From Bacteroidales bacterium (lineage in GTDB: Bacteria > Bacteroidota > Bacteroidia > Bacteroidales > P3): DNA of 64,000 nt. The notes beneath the pieces were generated by a model that did not search any database, was not told the origin of the DNA, and saw only the letters and a list, made by a program, of their open reading frames with translations. The stretch is taken from contig JAFZPH010000025.1 in assembly GCA_017550405.1 (NCBI GenBank), forward strand, positions 1 through 64,000, in the 5' to 3' direction. Below are positions 9,991-17,439 of the stretch, piece after piece. A program made the translations under genes and the position numbers. Position 1 is the stretch's first letter. The number at the start of each line of letters is the position of its first letter.

Positions 9991-10350
9991 TTATTTGTTT
10001 TCGGGGACTTCGATACGCTCGGCATCAGCCCACAATTCCTCAAGCTTATAGAAAGCCCGCCTCTCCGACTGGAAGATATGCACCACCACATCGAAGTAGT
10101 CCATCAATATCCACTCGGCATTGGCATAGCCTTCCACCTTCGAAGGGTTGAGACCCGTAGCCTTTTTCACTACCTCGTGAACATGGTCGCTCAACGCGCT
10201 CACGTGCGAAGGCACATTGCCCGACGCTATCACAAAAAATGATGCGGGGGCACTCTTCAATTTGCGCATATCCAGTATCTGGACATCTATACCTTTCTTT
10301 TCACCCAACGCTTGGGCTGCCAGTTTGGCCAAAACTTCCGATTCAGTCAT
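9991..10350 (-). CDS. rsfS: Ribosomal silencing factor RsfS
   Basis: Binds ribosomal protein uL14 and blocks joining of the 30S and 50S subunits in starvation. 119 residues, a single nucleotidyltransferase-like fold without catalytic residues. The family block W-I-L-M-D-Y-F-D-V-V-V-H-I-F is at 80-93. It overlaps the end of tsaE by 8 bp and precedes ftsH by 9 bp, so all three are likely co-transcribed. Confidence 0.95.
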   Translation of the reverse strand: MTESEVLAKLAAQALGEKKGIDVQILDMRKLKSAPASFFVIASGNVPSHVSALSDHVHEVVKKATGLNPSKVEGYANAEWILMDYFDVVVHIFQSERRAFYKLEELWADAERIEVPENK

Positions 10351-10765
10351 TTACTATTGTTGCAATAAGTGTTCTTAATCCATTTGTTTCTTTCATCTCC
10401 ACCCGTACATAATGTTCGGGCAGCAATTGTTCTATCTTTTCAGTCCATTCCGTGAAGCAATACATCCCGCTATAGAAATACTCCTCATAGCCTATGTCGT
10501 ATGCTTCTTCCACACTCTTCAACCTGTAGAAGTCGAAGTGGTAGACCGGCTCGCCGTCGCCCGAGGTATACTCGTTGATGATGGCGAACGTGGGGCTGCA
10601 CACTACCTCCTTCACTCCCAGCCGGTCGCACAGGGCTTTTATCAGCGTGGTCTTGCCAACACCCATCTTCCCAAAGAATGCAAAGAAGCGTTCCTCACTA
10701 TATTCCTCCAGCAAATCTGATGCCAGCCGGGGCAGTTGTTCCAAATTGTCAATGACTCTTTCCAA
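10343..10765 (-). CDS. tsaE: tRNA t6A biosynthesis ATPase TsaE
   Basis: P-loop ATPase that drives the TsaB-TsaD complex in making N6-threonylcarbamoyl-adenosine at position 37 of ANN-decoding tRNAs. 140 residues with Walker A GKMGVGKTT (32-40), the family block SPTFAIINEY (57-66), HFDFYRL (76-82) and the late FTEW with an acidic residue. It is probably the first gene of the tsaE-rsfS-ftsH-cdsA-psd run. The DUF4293 gene ends 14 bp upstream on the same strand and could be part of the same transcript. Confidence 0.95.
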   Translation of the reverse strand: MERVIDNLEQLPRLASDLLEEYSEERFFAFFGKMGVGKTTLIKALCDRLGVKEVVCSPTFAIINEYTSGDGEPVYHFDFYRLKSVEEAYDIGYEEYFYSGMYCFTEWTEKIEQLLPEHYVRVEMKETNGLRTLIATIVND

Positions 10766-10779
10766 TGGACACTCCTTTT

Positions 10780-11313
10780 TTATCTCAGTCGGTCAGCTGC
10801 GCGCACCTTCTCCTCATCCTTTCTGATGAAACGCTGAGCCAGGAACATCAACACCACAGCAGCGATTATTGCCCAGGTGGCGACACCGTAGCTCACATGC
10901 ACCTCGGTGCAAGCCATGGCCTTCGTGGCCTGGTCCACAAACGAGTCCACCGCCCAGATGAATATCAGGAACAAGTCCACTACACCCAGCAGGAAACCCA
11001 CTGCCACCACACGCATCTGGCGCACACGGTTCTTATACATGAAAATACTACCCAGAGCGATAAGCCCCGAAGCGATGGTAAGCACCACCAAGGGCCATGT
11101 CTTCACATATCCGCGTTGACCGATTTCCACCGGTTCGCCATTCAATATCTGCGACATTGTCTCGGGTACATCCTTCGGAATCATCCTGAACTGCCCCGTC
11201 ACAGGCATACCTAGCGGAGCTTTCGCCTCGAACGAGGCAATCGGGAACACGAAACATAAAGCCATGGCACAAGCGGCCAAAAGTAGAAAGATAGTTTGTT
11301 TTCTCTGTATCAT
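10780..11313 (-). CDS. DUF4293 family four-helix membrane protein
   Basis: Inner-membrane protein of unknown function restricted to Bacteroidota. 177 residues, four predicted transmembrane helices (about 6-26, 73-93, 102-122 and 143-163) and a charged tail (RKDEEKVRAADR). It opens with MIQRKQTIFLLLA, the usual start of the family. It sits just upstream of tsaE (14-bp gap), so co-expression with the tRNA/membrane run is likely. No catalytic residues are evident. Confidence 0.88.
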   Translation of the reverse strand: MIQRKQTIFLLLAACAMALCFVFPIASFEAKAPLGMPVTGQFRMIPKDVPETMSQILNGEPVEIGQRGYVKTWPLVVLTIASGLIALGSIFMYKNRVRQMRVVAVGFLLGVVDLFLIFIWAVDSFVDQATKAMACTEVHVSYGVATWAIIAAVVLMFLAQRFIRKDEEKVRAADRLR

Positions 11314-11363
11314 ATTAGTTTGAATTATTTGTTTCTAAATCAATCGGCACTCGGCATAAGGTC

Positions 11364-12509
11364 TCAGTCAAGCTTCACATCCTCCAAACCGTCGACATGG
11401 CGGTAATGCCATTTCCCAAGTACCTTGCCGCCCTTCAGCAGCATGAAGCCGGGATTGGAGCGGAGCATGGTCTCTATCGCCGTGGCGTCGGCGAAGTAGA
11501 AATCCAAGTCATCCAGTTTATTGACATACAGGAACGCCTGCACATCCTCCGGCAGTGCCGAGCTCAACAGCACGGTCTGCACTCCGTTCGCTTCGGCCCA
11601 CACCAGCACATCCTTCAATGCCTCAACGCCTTGGTCTTTCACTTTGTCGAGATGGTGAATCGTGACAATCATCAGATAGTCAGGCGACCCGATGAATTCC
11701 TTGGCATGGTCGTTCATATCCATGTCCAGCATCGAGAAACCGTCGGCCTTTATCTCATTGGGATCTTCCACACGGCTGCTCTCCCACTCCCATTTCTGCT
11801 CCCAGCCGGGCTCCTCCATCCGCTTCACAAGCTCCTCCGACAGAAACTCGTCTGTCTCGCCGGTCTCCGTGTTACGGTAGGTCACATAACTCTTTACCTG
11901 GGCGTTCTCGTCCATTTCCATCATCTGGTTGCCCACCTTCCAGCTGCGGAAGTCAATGCAAGGCTCGTTGTTGATGTTGTACAGGCCAAACACCACCATT
12001 GCCACGATGGCAAAGATGGTTATCAGCACATCCCTTTCAAACCGTTTCTTGCGCCGCAGGTTGCGGGTCAGGAATATCCACACCGTGGGGACATCCAAGG
12101 CCACATTCTTCCAGAATGTCTGCCAGTTTGTCAGTTTCACAGCATCGCCGAAACAGCCGCAGTCCGTCACCTTGTTGGTGATAGCGTCAACAAGTGTCGT
12201 ACAGGTGAAAAACAGCATCATCAACACCAGCAGCCATGCGCTCAAACGGCGGAAAGCACCCGTCAGCAGCAGCACACCCACCAGAAACTCAGCCGTAATC
12301 AATCCCATCGACATGACAGGAGCCAGCGGAGTGAGCCACTCCAGACTGATGCCAAAGGGACTCCATGCGGTAAGGTACTCGGTTATCTTGAACGACGTGC
12401 CCAGCGGGTCGACCCCTTTCACGAAACTCGAGAAAAGGAACACCAGACCCACCACAACGCGCGCCACAACATTCAATGTCCAGTTCAGTTTTGTGTCTTT
12501 AATCTTCAT
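11364..12509 (-). CDS. BT_3928-like DoxX/MauE membrane protein with thioredoxin-like domain
   Basis: Two-part protein. Residues 1-150 form a four-helix DoxX/MauE-type membrane domain with a CGCFG motif (about residues 117-121), the cysteine signature of MauE-like proteins linked to thiol redox partners. A further helix near 175-190 precedes a C-terminal domain (about 270-381) that resembles a thioredoxin fold but shows no CxxC, so it probably does not itself act as a dithiol oxidoreductase. Function is unproven; a role in periplasmic redox or protein folding is a guess. In Bacteroides the family is a neighbour of DUF1599 and folP, as here. The DUF1599 gene ends 126 bp upstream, with a repeat between them. 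Confidence 0.85.
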   Translation of the reverse strand: MKIKDTKLNWTLNVVARVVVGLVFLFSSFVKGVDPLGTSFKITEYLTAWSPFGISLEWLTPLAPVMSMGLITAEFLVGVLLLTGAFRRLSAWLLVLMMLFFTCTTLVDAITNKVTDCGCFGDAVKLTNWQTFWKNVALDVPTVWIFLTRNLRRKKRFERDVLITIFAIVAMVVFGLYNINNEPCIDFRSWKVGNQMMEMDENAQVKSYVTYRNTETGETDEFLSEELVKRMEEPGWEQKWEWESSRVEDPNEIKADGFSMLDMDMNDHAKEFIGSPDYLMIVTIHHLDKVKDQGVEALKDVLVWAEANGVQTVLLSSALPEDVQAFLYVNKLDDLDFYFADATAIETMLRSNPGFMLLKGGKVLGKWHYRHVDGLEDVKLD

Positions 12510-12540
12510 AGTATGTCAACAATTTTCATTTCGTTAATCT

Positions 12541-12635
12541 ATTGATATGTTGGATGTTGATATGTTGATATGATGTGAGTCGTATAAACTTATCAACGTA
12601 TAAACCTATCAACAATAAAATTCACGTTTACACAT
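12541..12635. repeat. Dispersed repeat, ttgatatgttggatg family (copy 1)
   Basis: The 30-bp block at 12542-12571 matches 56361-56390 with one difference. It is followed by 'gtataaacttatcaac' (about 12582-12597), the exact unit of the minisatellite at 56441-56520, and then by 'acacattcacac'. The rest of the 126-bp gap shows nothing else. Confidence 0.75.
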
Positions 12636-13232
12636 TCACACGTTCTTCAGGCCGTCATCCTCATGCAGACGAATCAGGCAGAACAAGGCATAGTTGATGA
12701 TATCCATATATCCACCCTCCACACCTTCCGACACCAGCGTATGGCCCTGGTTGTCCTCAATCTGCTTGATACGGCGCAGTTTCATCAATATCAAGTCCAC
12801 CATCGACCCCACGCGCATCAAACGCCAAGCCTCGCCGTAGTCGTGGTTCTTGTCCAGCATCAGCCTTGCTGCACGGTGCAGGTGCTTGTCGTACAATTCC
12901 AACGCCTTGTCGGTCGGCAAATCCTGCCCGTCGTCAGGAGGCAGGTCCTGCTGCATCAGTGCCATCACGGCATAGTTCACCATAGCCACAAACTCCGACT
13001 CCAAGCCCTCGCCCACACGGTTCTCCCCGCTCTCCTCAACGCTGCGGATCCTGTTCGCCTTGATGAAAATCTGGTCGGTCAGCGAAGGCAGCCTCAGCAC
13101 ACGCCACGACGTACCGTAATCGCGGGTCTTCTTCTCAAAAAGGTCCCGGCAACGGTTCATCTCAGTCTCAAACTCACGCTTCGTTCGGAGGGCCTCCGTA
13201 GAGGCTATATTGTTGTTCTTTTCAGTCATCAA
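12636..13232 (-). CDS. DUF1599 (nucleotide modification-associated domain 1) protein
   Basis: 198-residue soluble all-alpha protein made of two similar halves. Each has a K-x-x-DYG-x-x-W block (DYG at 38-40 and 131-133), and each ends in an acidic/Asn segment (FVAMVNYAVMAL and YMDIINYALFCL). The architecture suggests an internally duplicated fold of the MazG-like type, but a nucleotide-hydrolase role is not demonstrated. Likely transcribed from the minus-strand promoter at 13339, together with the DoxX-like gene. folP is divergent. Confidence 0.85.
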   Translation of the reverse strand: MMTEKNNNIASTEALRTKREFETEMNRCRDLFEKKTRDYGTSWRVLRLPSLTDQIFIKANRIRSVEESGENRVGEGLESEFVAMVNYAVMALMQQDLPPDDGQDLPTDKALELYDKHLHRAARLMLDKNHDYGEAWRLMRVGSMVDLILMKLRRIKQIEDNQGHTLVSEGVEGGYMDIINYALFCLIRLHEDDGLKNV

Positions 13233-13338
13233 TAGGTATTTTCAATTTTCACTTTTCAATTTGCATTAACGCCAATACTCCTTTTTTATTGCTGTAAAAC
13301 AATAAAAAAGCAGCAGAAGCGTTTTTCTGGACAAAAAG

Positions 13339-13346
13339 CAAAGATA
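13339..13346 (-). promoter_or_regulatory. Bacteroidota -7 promoter element upstream of the DUF1599 gene
   Basis: On the minus strand the sequence reads TATCTTTG, matching TAnnTTTG, about 107 bp before the start codon. No clear -33 TTTG is visible. The element lies in the divergent folP intergenic region. Confidence 0.5.
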
Positions 13347-13363
13347 CAATTTTTTTTCGATAC

Positions 13364-14254
13364 ATGAACCAACTGCATCAAATTTCCCCTTTTACACTCC
13401 ACTGCAAGCGGGGTGAAACCACCTTCACACGCCCTGCTGTCATGGGCATACTCAACGCCACCTCCGACTCCTTCTACGACGGAGGCCGCTACAACACCCC
13501 CGAACGTCTGCTGCAGCAGGCGCGCCACCTCCTTGCCACGGGAGCCGACATCCTCGACCTCGGCGTCATGTCCTCCCGTCCGGGAGCCGCCATGCTCTCC
13601 CCTGCCGACGAGGCCGCCAAACTCGCACCCCTCGTCGCCCTCCTTCGCGCCGAGCTGCCCCAAGCAGTCATCTCTGTCGACACCTGTCAGAGCCTCCCCG
13701 CCGCTCGCGCCGTCGAAGCCGGCGCCGACATTGTCAACGACATCTCCGGCGGCCAACTCGACCCCGGCATGCTCGCCACCGTCGCCTCGCTCCACGTACC
13801 CTACATCCTCATGCACATGCGTGGCACCCCAGCCACCATGCAGCTGCCCGAAAACACACGCTACAACGACATCGTAGACGACCTCTCCCACTATTTCGAC
13901 CAGCGGCTCGACTCCCTGCACCGGCTCGGAGCTACTCAAATCATCCTCGACCCCGGACTGGGCTTCGCCAAAACCGTGGAGCAGAACCACGAACTCCTCC
14001 ACCGCCTGCCCGAACTCATCGGCCGCTTTCCCGAATACCCAATGCTCGTGGCCCTCTCCAACAAATCCATGATCACCCGCCGCCTAGCCCAATTCCCCGA
14101 CACGTTTGGCGACGCCTCCCCGGCCATGCCCGACTCCGAGCTGGGCACCCTTGCCCTCAACACCGTCGCCCTCCTTGGAGGAGCCTCCCTGTTGCGCGTC
14201 CACACCCCACGCCCCACACGCCTCGCCATCCAACTCCTCTATCCGGAAAATTGA
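13364..14254 (+). CDS. folP: Dihydropteroate synthase
   Basis: Condenses 6-hydroxymethyl-dihydropterin diphosphate with p-aminobenzoate in folate synthesis; the sulfonamide target. TIM barrel, 296 residues. Seen: MGILNATSDSFYDGG with Asn31 (pterin diphosphate site), DLGVMSSRPGA (65-75; the usual Glu/Ser of GGES is Val-Met-Ser here), SVDTCQS, LDPGLGFAK with the catalytic Lys, and a C-terminal RVHTPRPTRLA. The change in the second loop could alter pABA/sulfonamide contacts but is a single observation. cdaA follows after a repeat-filled 265-bp gap, the usual Bacteroidota order. Confidence 0.93.
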   Translation: MNQLHQISPFTLHCKRGETTFTRPAVMGILNATSDSFYDGGRYNTPERLLQQARHLLATGADILDLGVMSSRPGAAMLSPADEAAKLAPLVALLRAELPQAVISVDTCQSLPAARAVEAGADIVNDISGGQLDPGMLATVASLHVPYILMHMRGTPATMQLPENTRYNDIVDDLSHYFDQRLDSLHRLGATQIILDPGLGFAKTVEQNHELLHRLPELIGRFPEYPMLVALSNKSMITRRLAQFPDTFGDASPAMPDSELGTLALNTVALLGGASLLRVHTPRPTRLAIQLLYPEN

Positions 14255-14519
14255 GAATGATTTGAATTCGTAAATTCGTTATTTCGTTAATTCGTAAATC
14301 GACTAACACGTTAACACATTAACACGTTCTCAATTCTAAAATCTCAATTATTGAAATAATAGCACCTTCCTACAATAAAACAACCAACCCTCCGTTATCC
14401 AGCAAACGAATCGAGAATGTTTTGAATTCGTAAATTCGTTATTTCGCTAATCGACTAACACATTAACACATTCACACGTTAACACATTCACACGTTCTCA
14501 ATTCTCAATTTTAAATTAT
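14255..14519. repeat. Intergenic oligomer repeat, two tandem copies between folP and cdaA
   Basis: Two copies of the same composite element fill this gap, starting near 14266 and 14412. Each opens with 'gaat-tttgaattcgtaaattcgttatttcg', continues with 'atcgactaacac' and a run of 'acattaacac/acattcacac' decamers, and closes with 'gttctcaattct'. About 60 bp of ordinary sequence separates them. The same modules occur at some ten other gene boundaries in the window (see the other repeat entries). Confidence 0.85.
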
Positions 14520-15311
14520 ATGATTCCGTTTCTGAACATCAGGTTTGTCGACATCCTCGACGTCTTCATGGTTGCCGTGCTGGTATACTACCTCTATCGT
14601 ATGCTGAAAGGCACCAACATCATCCGAATCTTCTGGGCCCTCCTCATCATGTACATCGCCTGGCGCATCTTCGCCGCGCTGGGCATGCGCTTCTGCAGCC
14701 AAATACTGGGCGGCATCATGAGCATCGGCCTCATCGCCCTCGTCATCGTCTTCCAGCCAGAGATACGCAAATTCCTCCTCTTCATCGGCACCAAGACGCA
14801 AGTCACCGGCGACACCCTCGCCAAGCGCCTCCAATTCTGGCGCAGCGACGTCAACAAACACAGCAACACCAACTTCGAGCCTTACATCCAGGCATGCATG
14901 CACATGTCGCAGAGCAAGACCGGCGCCCTTATCATCTTCAAGCGCAGCAACGAAGTGGAAGAGCTGGTGCGCACCGGCGAGACCATCAATGCCGTCGCCT
15001 CCTCCGCCCTCCTCGAAACGCTCTTCTTCAAAAACTCCCCCCTCCACGACGGAGCCGTCATCGTGAGCGGCAACCAAGTGCTGGCCGCACGGTGCATCCT
15101 TCCCGTCACGTCGCGCACCGACATCGACCCTAACCTCGGCTTGCGTCACCGCAGCGCCATCGGCGTCACCGAGCAGCTGGACGTCATCAGCGTCATCGTC
15201 TCTGAAGAGACCGGAGCCATCTCCTACGCCATCGAGGGCGAAATCCACCACGACGTCACACCCGTCCAGCTGCGCCACGCCCTGGAGAAATACATCGGCC
15301 AGAAAGCATAA
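14520..15311 (+). CDS. cdaA: Diadenylate cyclase CdaA (c-di-AMP synthase)
   Basis: Makes the second messenger c-di-AMP from two ATP. 263 residues: three N-terminal transmembrane helices (about 10-28, 36-52, 62-80) and a cytoplasmic DAC/DisA_N domain with the catalytic DGA (177-179) and RHRSAIG (209-215) motifs intact. It follows folP in the same direction, an arrangement known in Bacteroides. No CdaR partner gene is adjacent, as expected for Bacteroidota. Confidence 0.96.
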   Translation: MIPFLNIRFVDILDVFMVAVLVYYLYRMLKGTNIIRIFWALLIMYIAWRIFAALGMRFCSQILGGIMSIGLIALVIVFQPEIRKFLLFIGTKTQVTGDTLAKRLQFWRSDVNKHSNTNFEPYIQACMHMSQSKTGALIIFKRSNEVEELVRTGETINAVASSALLETLFFKNSPLHDGAVIVSGNQVLAARCILPVTSRTDIDPNLGLRHRSAIGVTEQLDVISVIVSEETGAISYAIEGEIHHDVTPVQLRHALEKYIGQKA

Positions 15312-15344
15312 CAGGTTTAAAGGTTGCAAGTTCTAATGGCAAAA

Positions 15345-15399
15345 AACATACTAATTTTATCTAAAAAATTAACATACAAATACTTGCCAACATACTAAT
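15345..15399. repeat. Three short direct repeats upstream of the ATPase/TOPRIM island
   Basis: AACATACTAAT occurs at 15345-15355 and 15389-15399, with a variant AACATACAAAT at 15371-15381. They lie 50-100 bp before the -7 element of the ATPase gene. Spacing and position would suit an operator or a boundary repeat; neither is demonstrated. Confidence 0.45.
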
Positions 15400-15445
15400 G
15401 AGTTTTCGAACTAATAAAACAAACTTACCTTTACAAAAAAAAACG

Positions 15446-15453
15446 TATATTTG
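15446..15453 (+). promoter_or_regulatory. Bacteroidota -7 promoter element of the ATPase/TOPRIM pair
   Basis: TATATTTG lies 24 bp before the ATPase start codon, preceded by an A-rich tract and a weak -33 candidate (cttta, about 15428). It implies a very short leader and its own transcription, independent of cdaA. Confidence 0.65.
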
Positions 15454-15476
15454 CATTACAAATAATTTCTACAAAA

Positions 15477-16553
15477 ATGATACAAAGCTTTATAATACAA
15501 GGCCTTAATAACAGAAAAGACTCTCTTGAAATGATATTCCACAAAGGTCTAAATATTTTCACTGGCAGGAATGGTAGTGGAAAGACATCCATACTAAAAG
15601 CCCTTTGGTATACTCAAAGCGGATTATTCAAAAGATTGCAAAACGAACTTGATTTCGAATCCATCGAATGCACCTTCTTCCCTTCTGATAATGATATTGA
15701 TACCCCTAAAGTAAGTAGCATTAAAATTATAAAGGGTATTCCTCATATAATTCTCAAAACCACAAAGGACGAATCCCTGAAATTCGACTTCGAGGACGAA
15801 GTCGTTTCCAAAGACAATGGGAACACATATGACAACTTCAATATTGAGCAACTACGTGATTCTATGCAAGAGCGAAGCATCTTTTTTTCAACATTTCGCA
15901 GGATTGAAGGTGGTTTTGGTATTGAGAGTATGATTAGATTTAGTGATAATATTAATATTTTAGAAATCCTGTCCAAACGGAACTCATCTCGGAACCATAC
16001 ATTTGTCGCATCAATCTCCACAAACGACATTTCTCAATTGATTAACAAAGAGTATGCATTACGGTCAGAAAAAATCAACAATCAACAACAAGATGATTAC
16101 AAGAAAATCAAACATTTGATAGAAGGAAATATCGTTAACAAAGATACACTCCGAGAATACATTCAAAAGGGAGAAAACCTAAGAATTGAATTACTCAAGC
16201 CCTTTTCTGTATTACAGGACACCGTTAAACGTTTTTATCAGCAAAAGGGCATTGTACTGAACGATCTCACATTAGGAAACGTGGAAAACAGTGTTGAGTC
16301 AGATAAATTATCCTCAGGTGAAAAGCAAATGCTCAGTTTCCTATGCTACAATCTTTTTTCCAAAAGAACCAGTATTTATATTGACGAGCCGGAATTAAGC
16401 CTGCACCCTGATTGGCAAAGGCAACTTATTCCCACTCTTCTCGAACAAGGCACTGATAATCAATACTTTTTAGCAACACATAGCCCATTCATTTATGCTG
16501 CATATCCAGAATTTGAATTTACTTTAGACGAAGATAAGGGGGATAATAAATGA
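15477..16553 (+). CDS. ABC/SMC-type AAA ATPase, probable AriA-like component of a PARIS-type defence pair
   Basis: 358-residue soluble ATPase of the AAA_15/AAA_21 (OLD/RecF-like) class. Walker A GRNGSGKTS (30-38), ABC signature LSSGEKQM (278-285), Walker B SIYIDEPELS (299-308) and the switch histidine in ATHSP (H335) are all present. A helical, charged insertion (about 185-260) may be a short coiled coil. Its stop overlaps the next start codon (ATGA). In PARIS, the ATPase AriA holds the DUF4435 toxin AriB and releases it when it senses a phage anti-restriction protein. The gene pair, order and overlap fit that scheme, but this ATPase is shorter than the E. coli one and the trigger cannot be predicted. 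Base composition is strikingly AT-rich (about one-third G+C by eye) against GC-rich neighbours, which suggests horizontal gain. Confidence 0.85.
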   Translation: MIQSFIIQGLNNRKDSLEMIFHKGLNIFTGRNGSGKTSILKALWYTQSGLFKRLQNELDFESIECTFFPSDNDIDTPKVSSIKIIKGIPHIILKTTKDESLKFDFEDEVVSKDNGNTYDNFNIEQLRDSMQERSIFFSTFRRIEGGFGIESMIRFSDNINILEILSKRNSSRNHTFVASISTNDISQLINKEYALRSEKINNQQQDDYKKIKHLIEGNIVNKDTLREYIQKGENLRIELLKPFSVLQDTVKRFYQQKGIVLNDLTLGNVENSVESDKLSSGEKQMLSFLCYNLFSKRTSIYIDEPELSLHPDWQRQLIPTLLEQGTDNQYFLATHSPFIYAAYPEFEFTLDEDKGDNK

Positions 16554-17302
16554 GTTCAAGAGGATTAACCGCTAATGAAATAGTTGCATACTTAAAGAAT
16601 TCCACTATGCCATCTATTGTAGTAGAAGGAGATGAAGACAAGATGGTATATCGATGGATCTTAGAAGACTTAGGCATGAGTAGCGCATTTCTACAGGTAT
16701 GCAATGGACGAGACAATTTGCTGAAAGTCTTTGACCGAAAGAAAGAATTTGGACATATTCCGGTATTATTCATTGCCGATAAAGACACCTATGTCTTCAC
16801 TGGAGTACCCGAAAAATATCAAGAAATAGTCTTTACTAATGGCTACAGCATCGAAAATGATTTATATTACGGCCGACAAATTGAGAACCTTTTGAGCAAA
16901 AAAGAAGACACGAGCTTCCGAAAAGCTCTGAAAAACTATATCCGCTACTATGGATGCATGTACGAACGTTTCTCTAATAAACTTGAGGGAGAATATTCTT
17001 TTAGACAGCATCCTAATGAAATACTTGACGATAACCAAGAATTGAACGAAGGAAACGTCTATCATGGTTTTCAAGAGCCTACAGATAAAACAAAGCAATA
17101 TCTCTCGAGAGAATACGATGTTCTATTACGTGGACACTCATTATTCGATTTACTTGTGAGATTCCTTTCTTACTCAAAAAGGAAGCCGAAACATAGCAAG
17201 CTTTCTTTGTGTGAAAATTGCTATAGACTCTGTACAAGTGAACCCATGAAAAACATCACTGACAAAATCAAAAAGTTCGGTCAGACAAATAACTCTATAT
17301 AA
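16550..17302 (+). CDS. DUF4435 TOPRIM-like protein, probable AriB-like effector
   Basis: 250-residue protein with the DUF4435/TOPRIM pattern: the acidic block IVVEGDEDK (E26, D28, D30), the second metal-binding site FIADKD (D77, D79) and the family segment TNGYSIEND (96-104). The C-terminal third has scattered cysteines (CENCYRLC, about 221-228) not obviously part of the fold. It starts inside the stop of the ATPase gene, so production should be stoichiometrically coupled. Known E. coli AriB is a TOPRIM nuclease that cleaves a host tRNA after release from AriA. By analogy this would be the abortive-infection effector, but nuclease activity and target are inference. It shares the low G+C of its partner. 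Confidence 0.82.
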   Translation: MSSRGLTANEIVAYLKNSTMPSIVVEGDEDKMVYRWILEDLGMSSAFLQVCNGRDNLLKVFDRKKEFGHIPVLFIADKDTYVFTGVPEKYQEIVFTNGYSIENDLYYGRQIENLLSKKEDTSFRKALKNYIRYYGCMYERFSNKLEGEYSFRQHPNEILDDNQELNEGNVYHGFQEPTDKTKQYLSREYDVLLRGHSLFDLLVRFLSYSKRKPKHSKLSLCENCYRLCTSEPMKNITDKIKKFGQTNNSI

Positions 17303-17439
17303 ATTTCAATAACATAACAGATACTGTCCATTTATTCGGTTGAAGACCACAAAAAACCATTATGAAAAACTTAACATATTTACAACGGACACTGTGGAAG
17401 CAATGCCCGTTGTAAAATACACACGGACAGTATTCAAAA
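17303..17439. other. Convergent intergenic gap with nested inverted repeats
   Basis: An inverted repeat (GATACTGTCC 17320-17329 with GGACAGTAT 17425-17433) brackets the gap between the DUF4435 gene and the convergent T9SS gene. Inside it ACAACGG pairs with CCGTTGT (about 17391-17416). It may act as a bidirectional transcription end, or mark the right edge of the acquired island. Confidence 0.4.

Noticed and set aside
13286..14002. 238-residue minus-strand frame opposite folP
   Set aside because: Gly/Val/Glu-rich antisense shadow; FolP motifs on the plus strand are intact.
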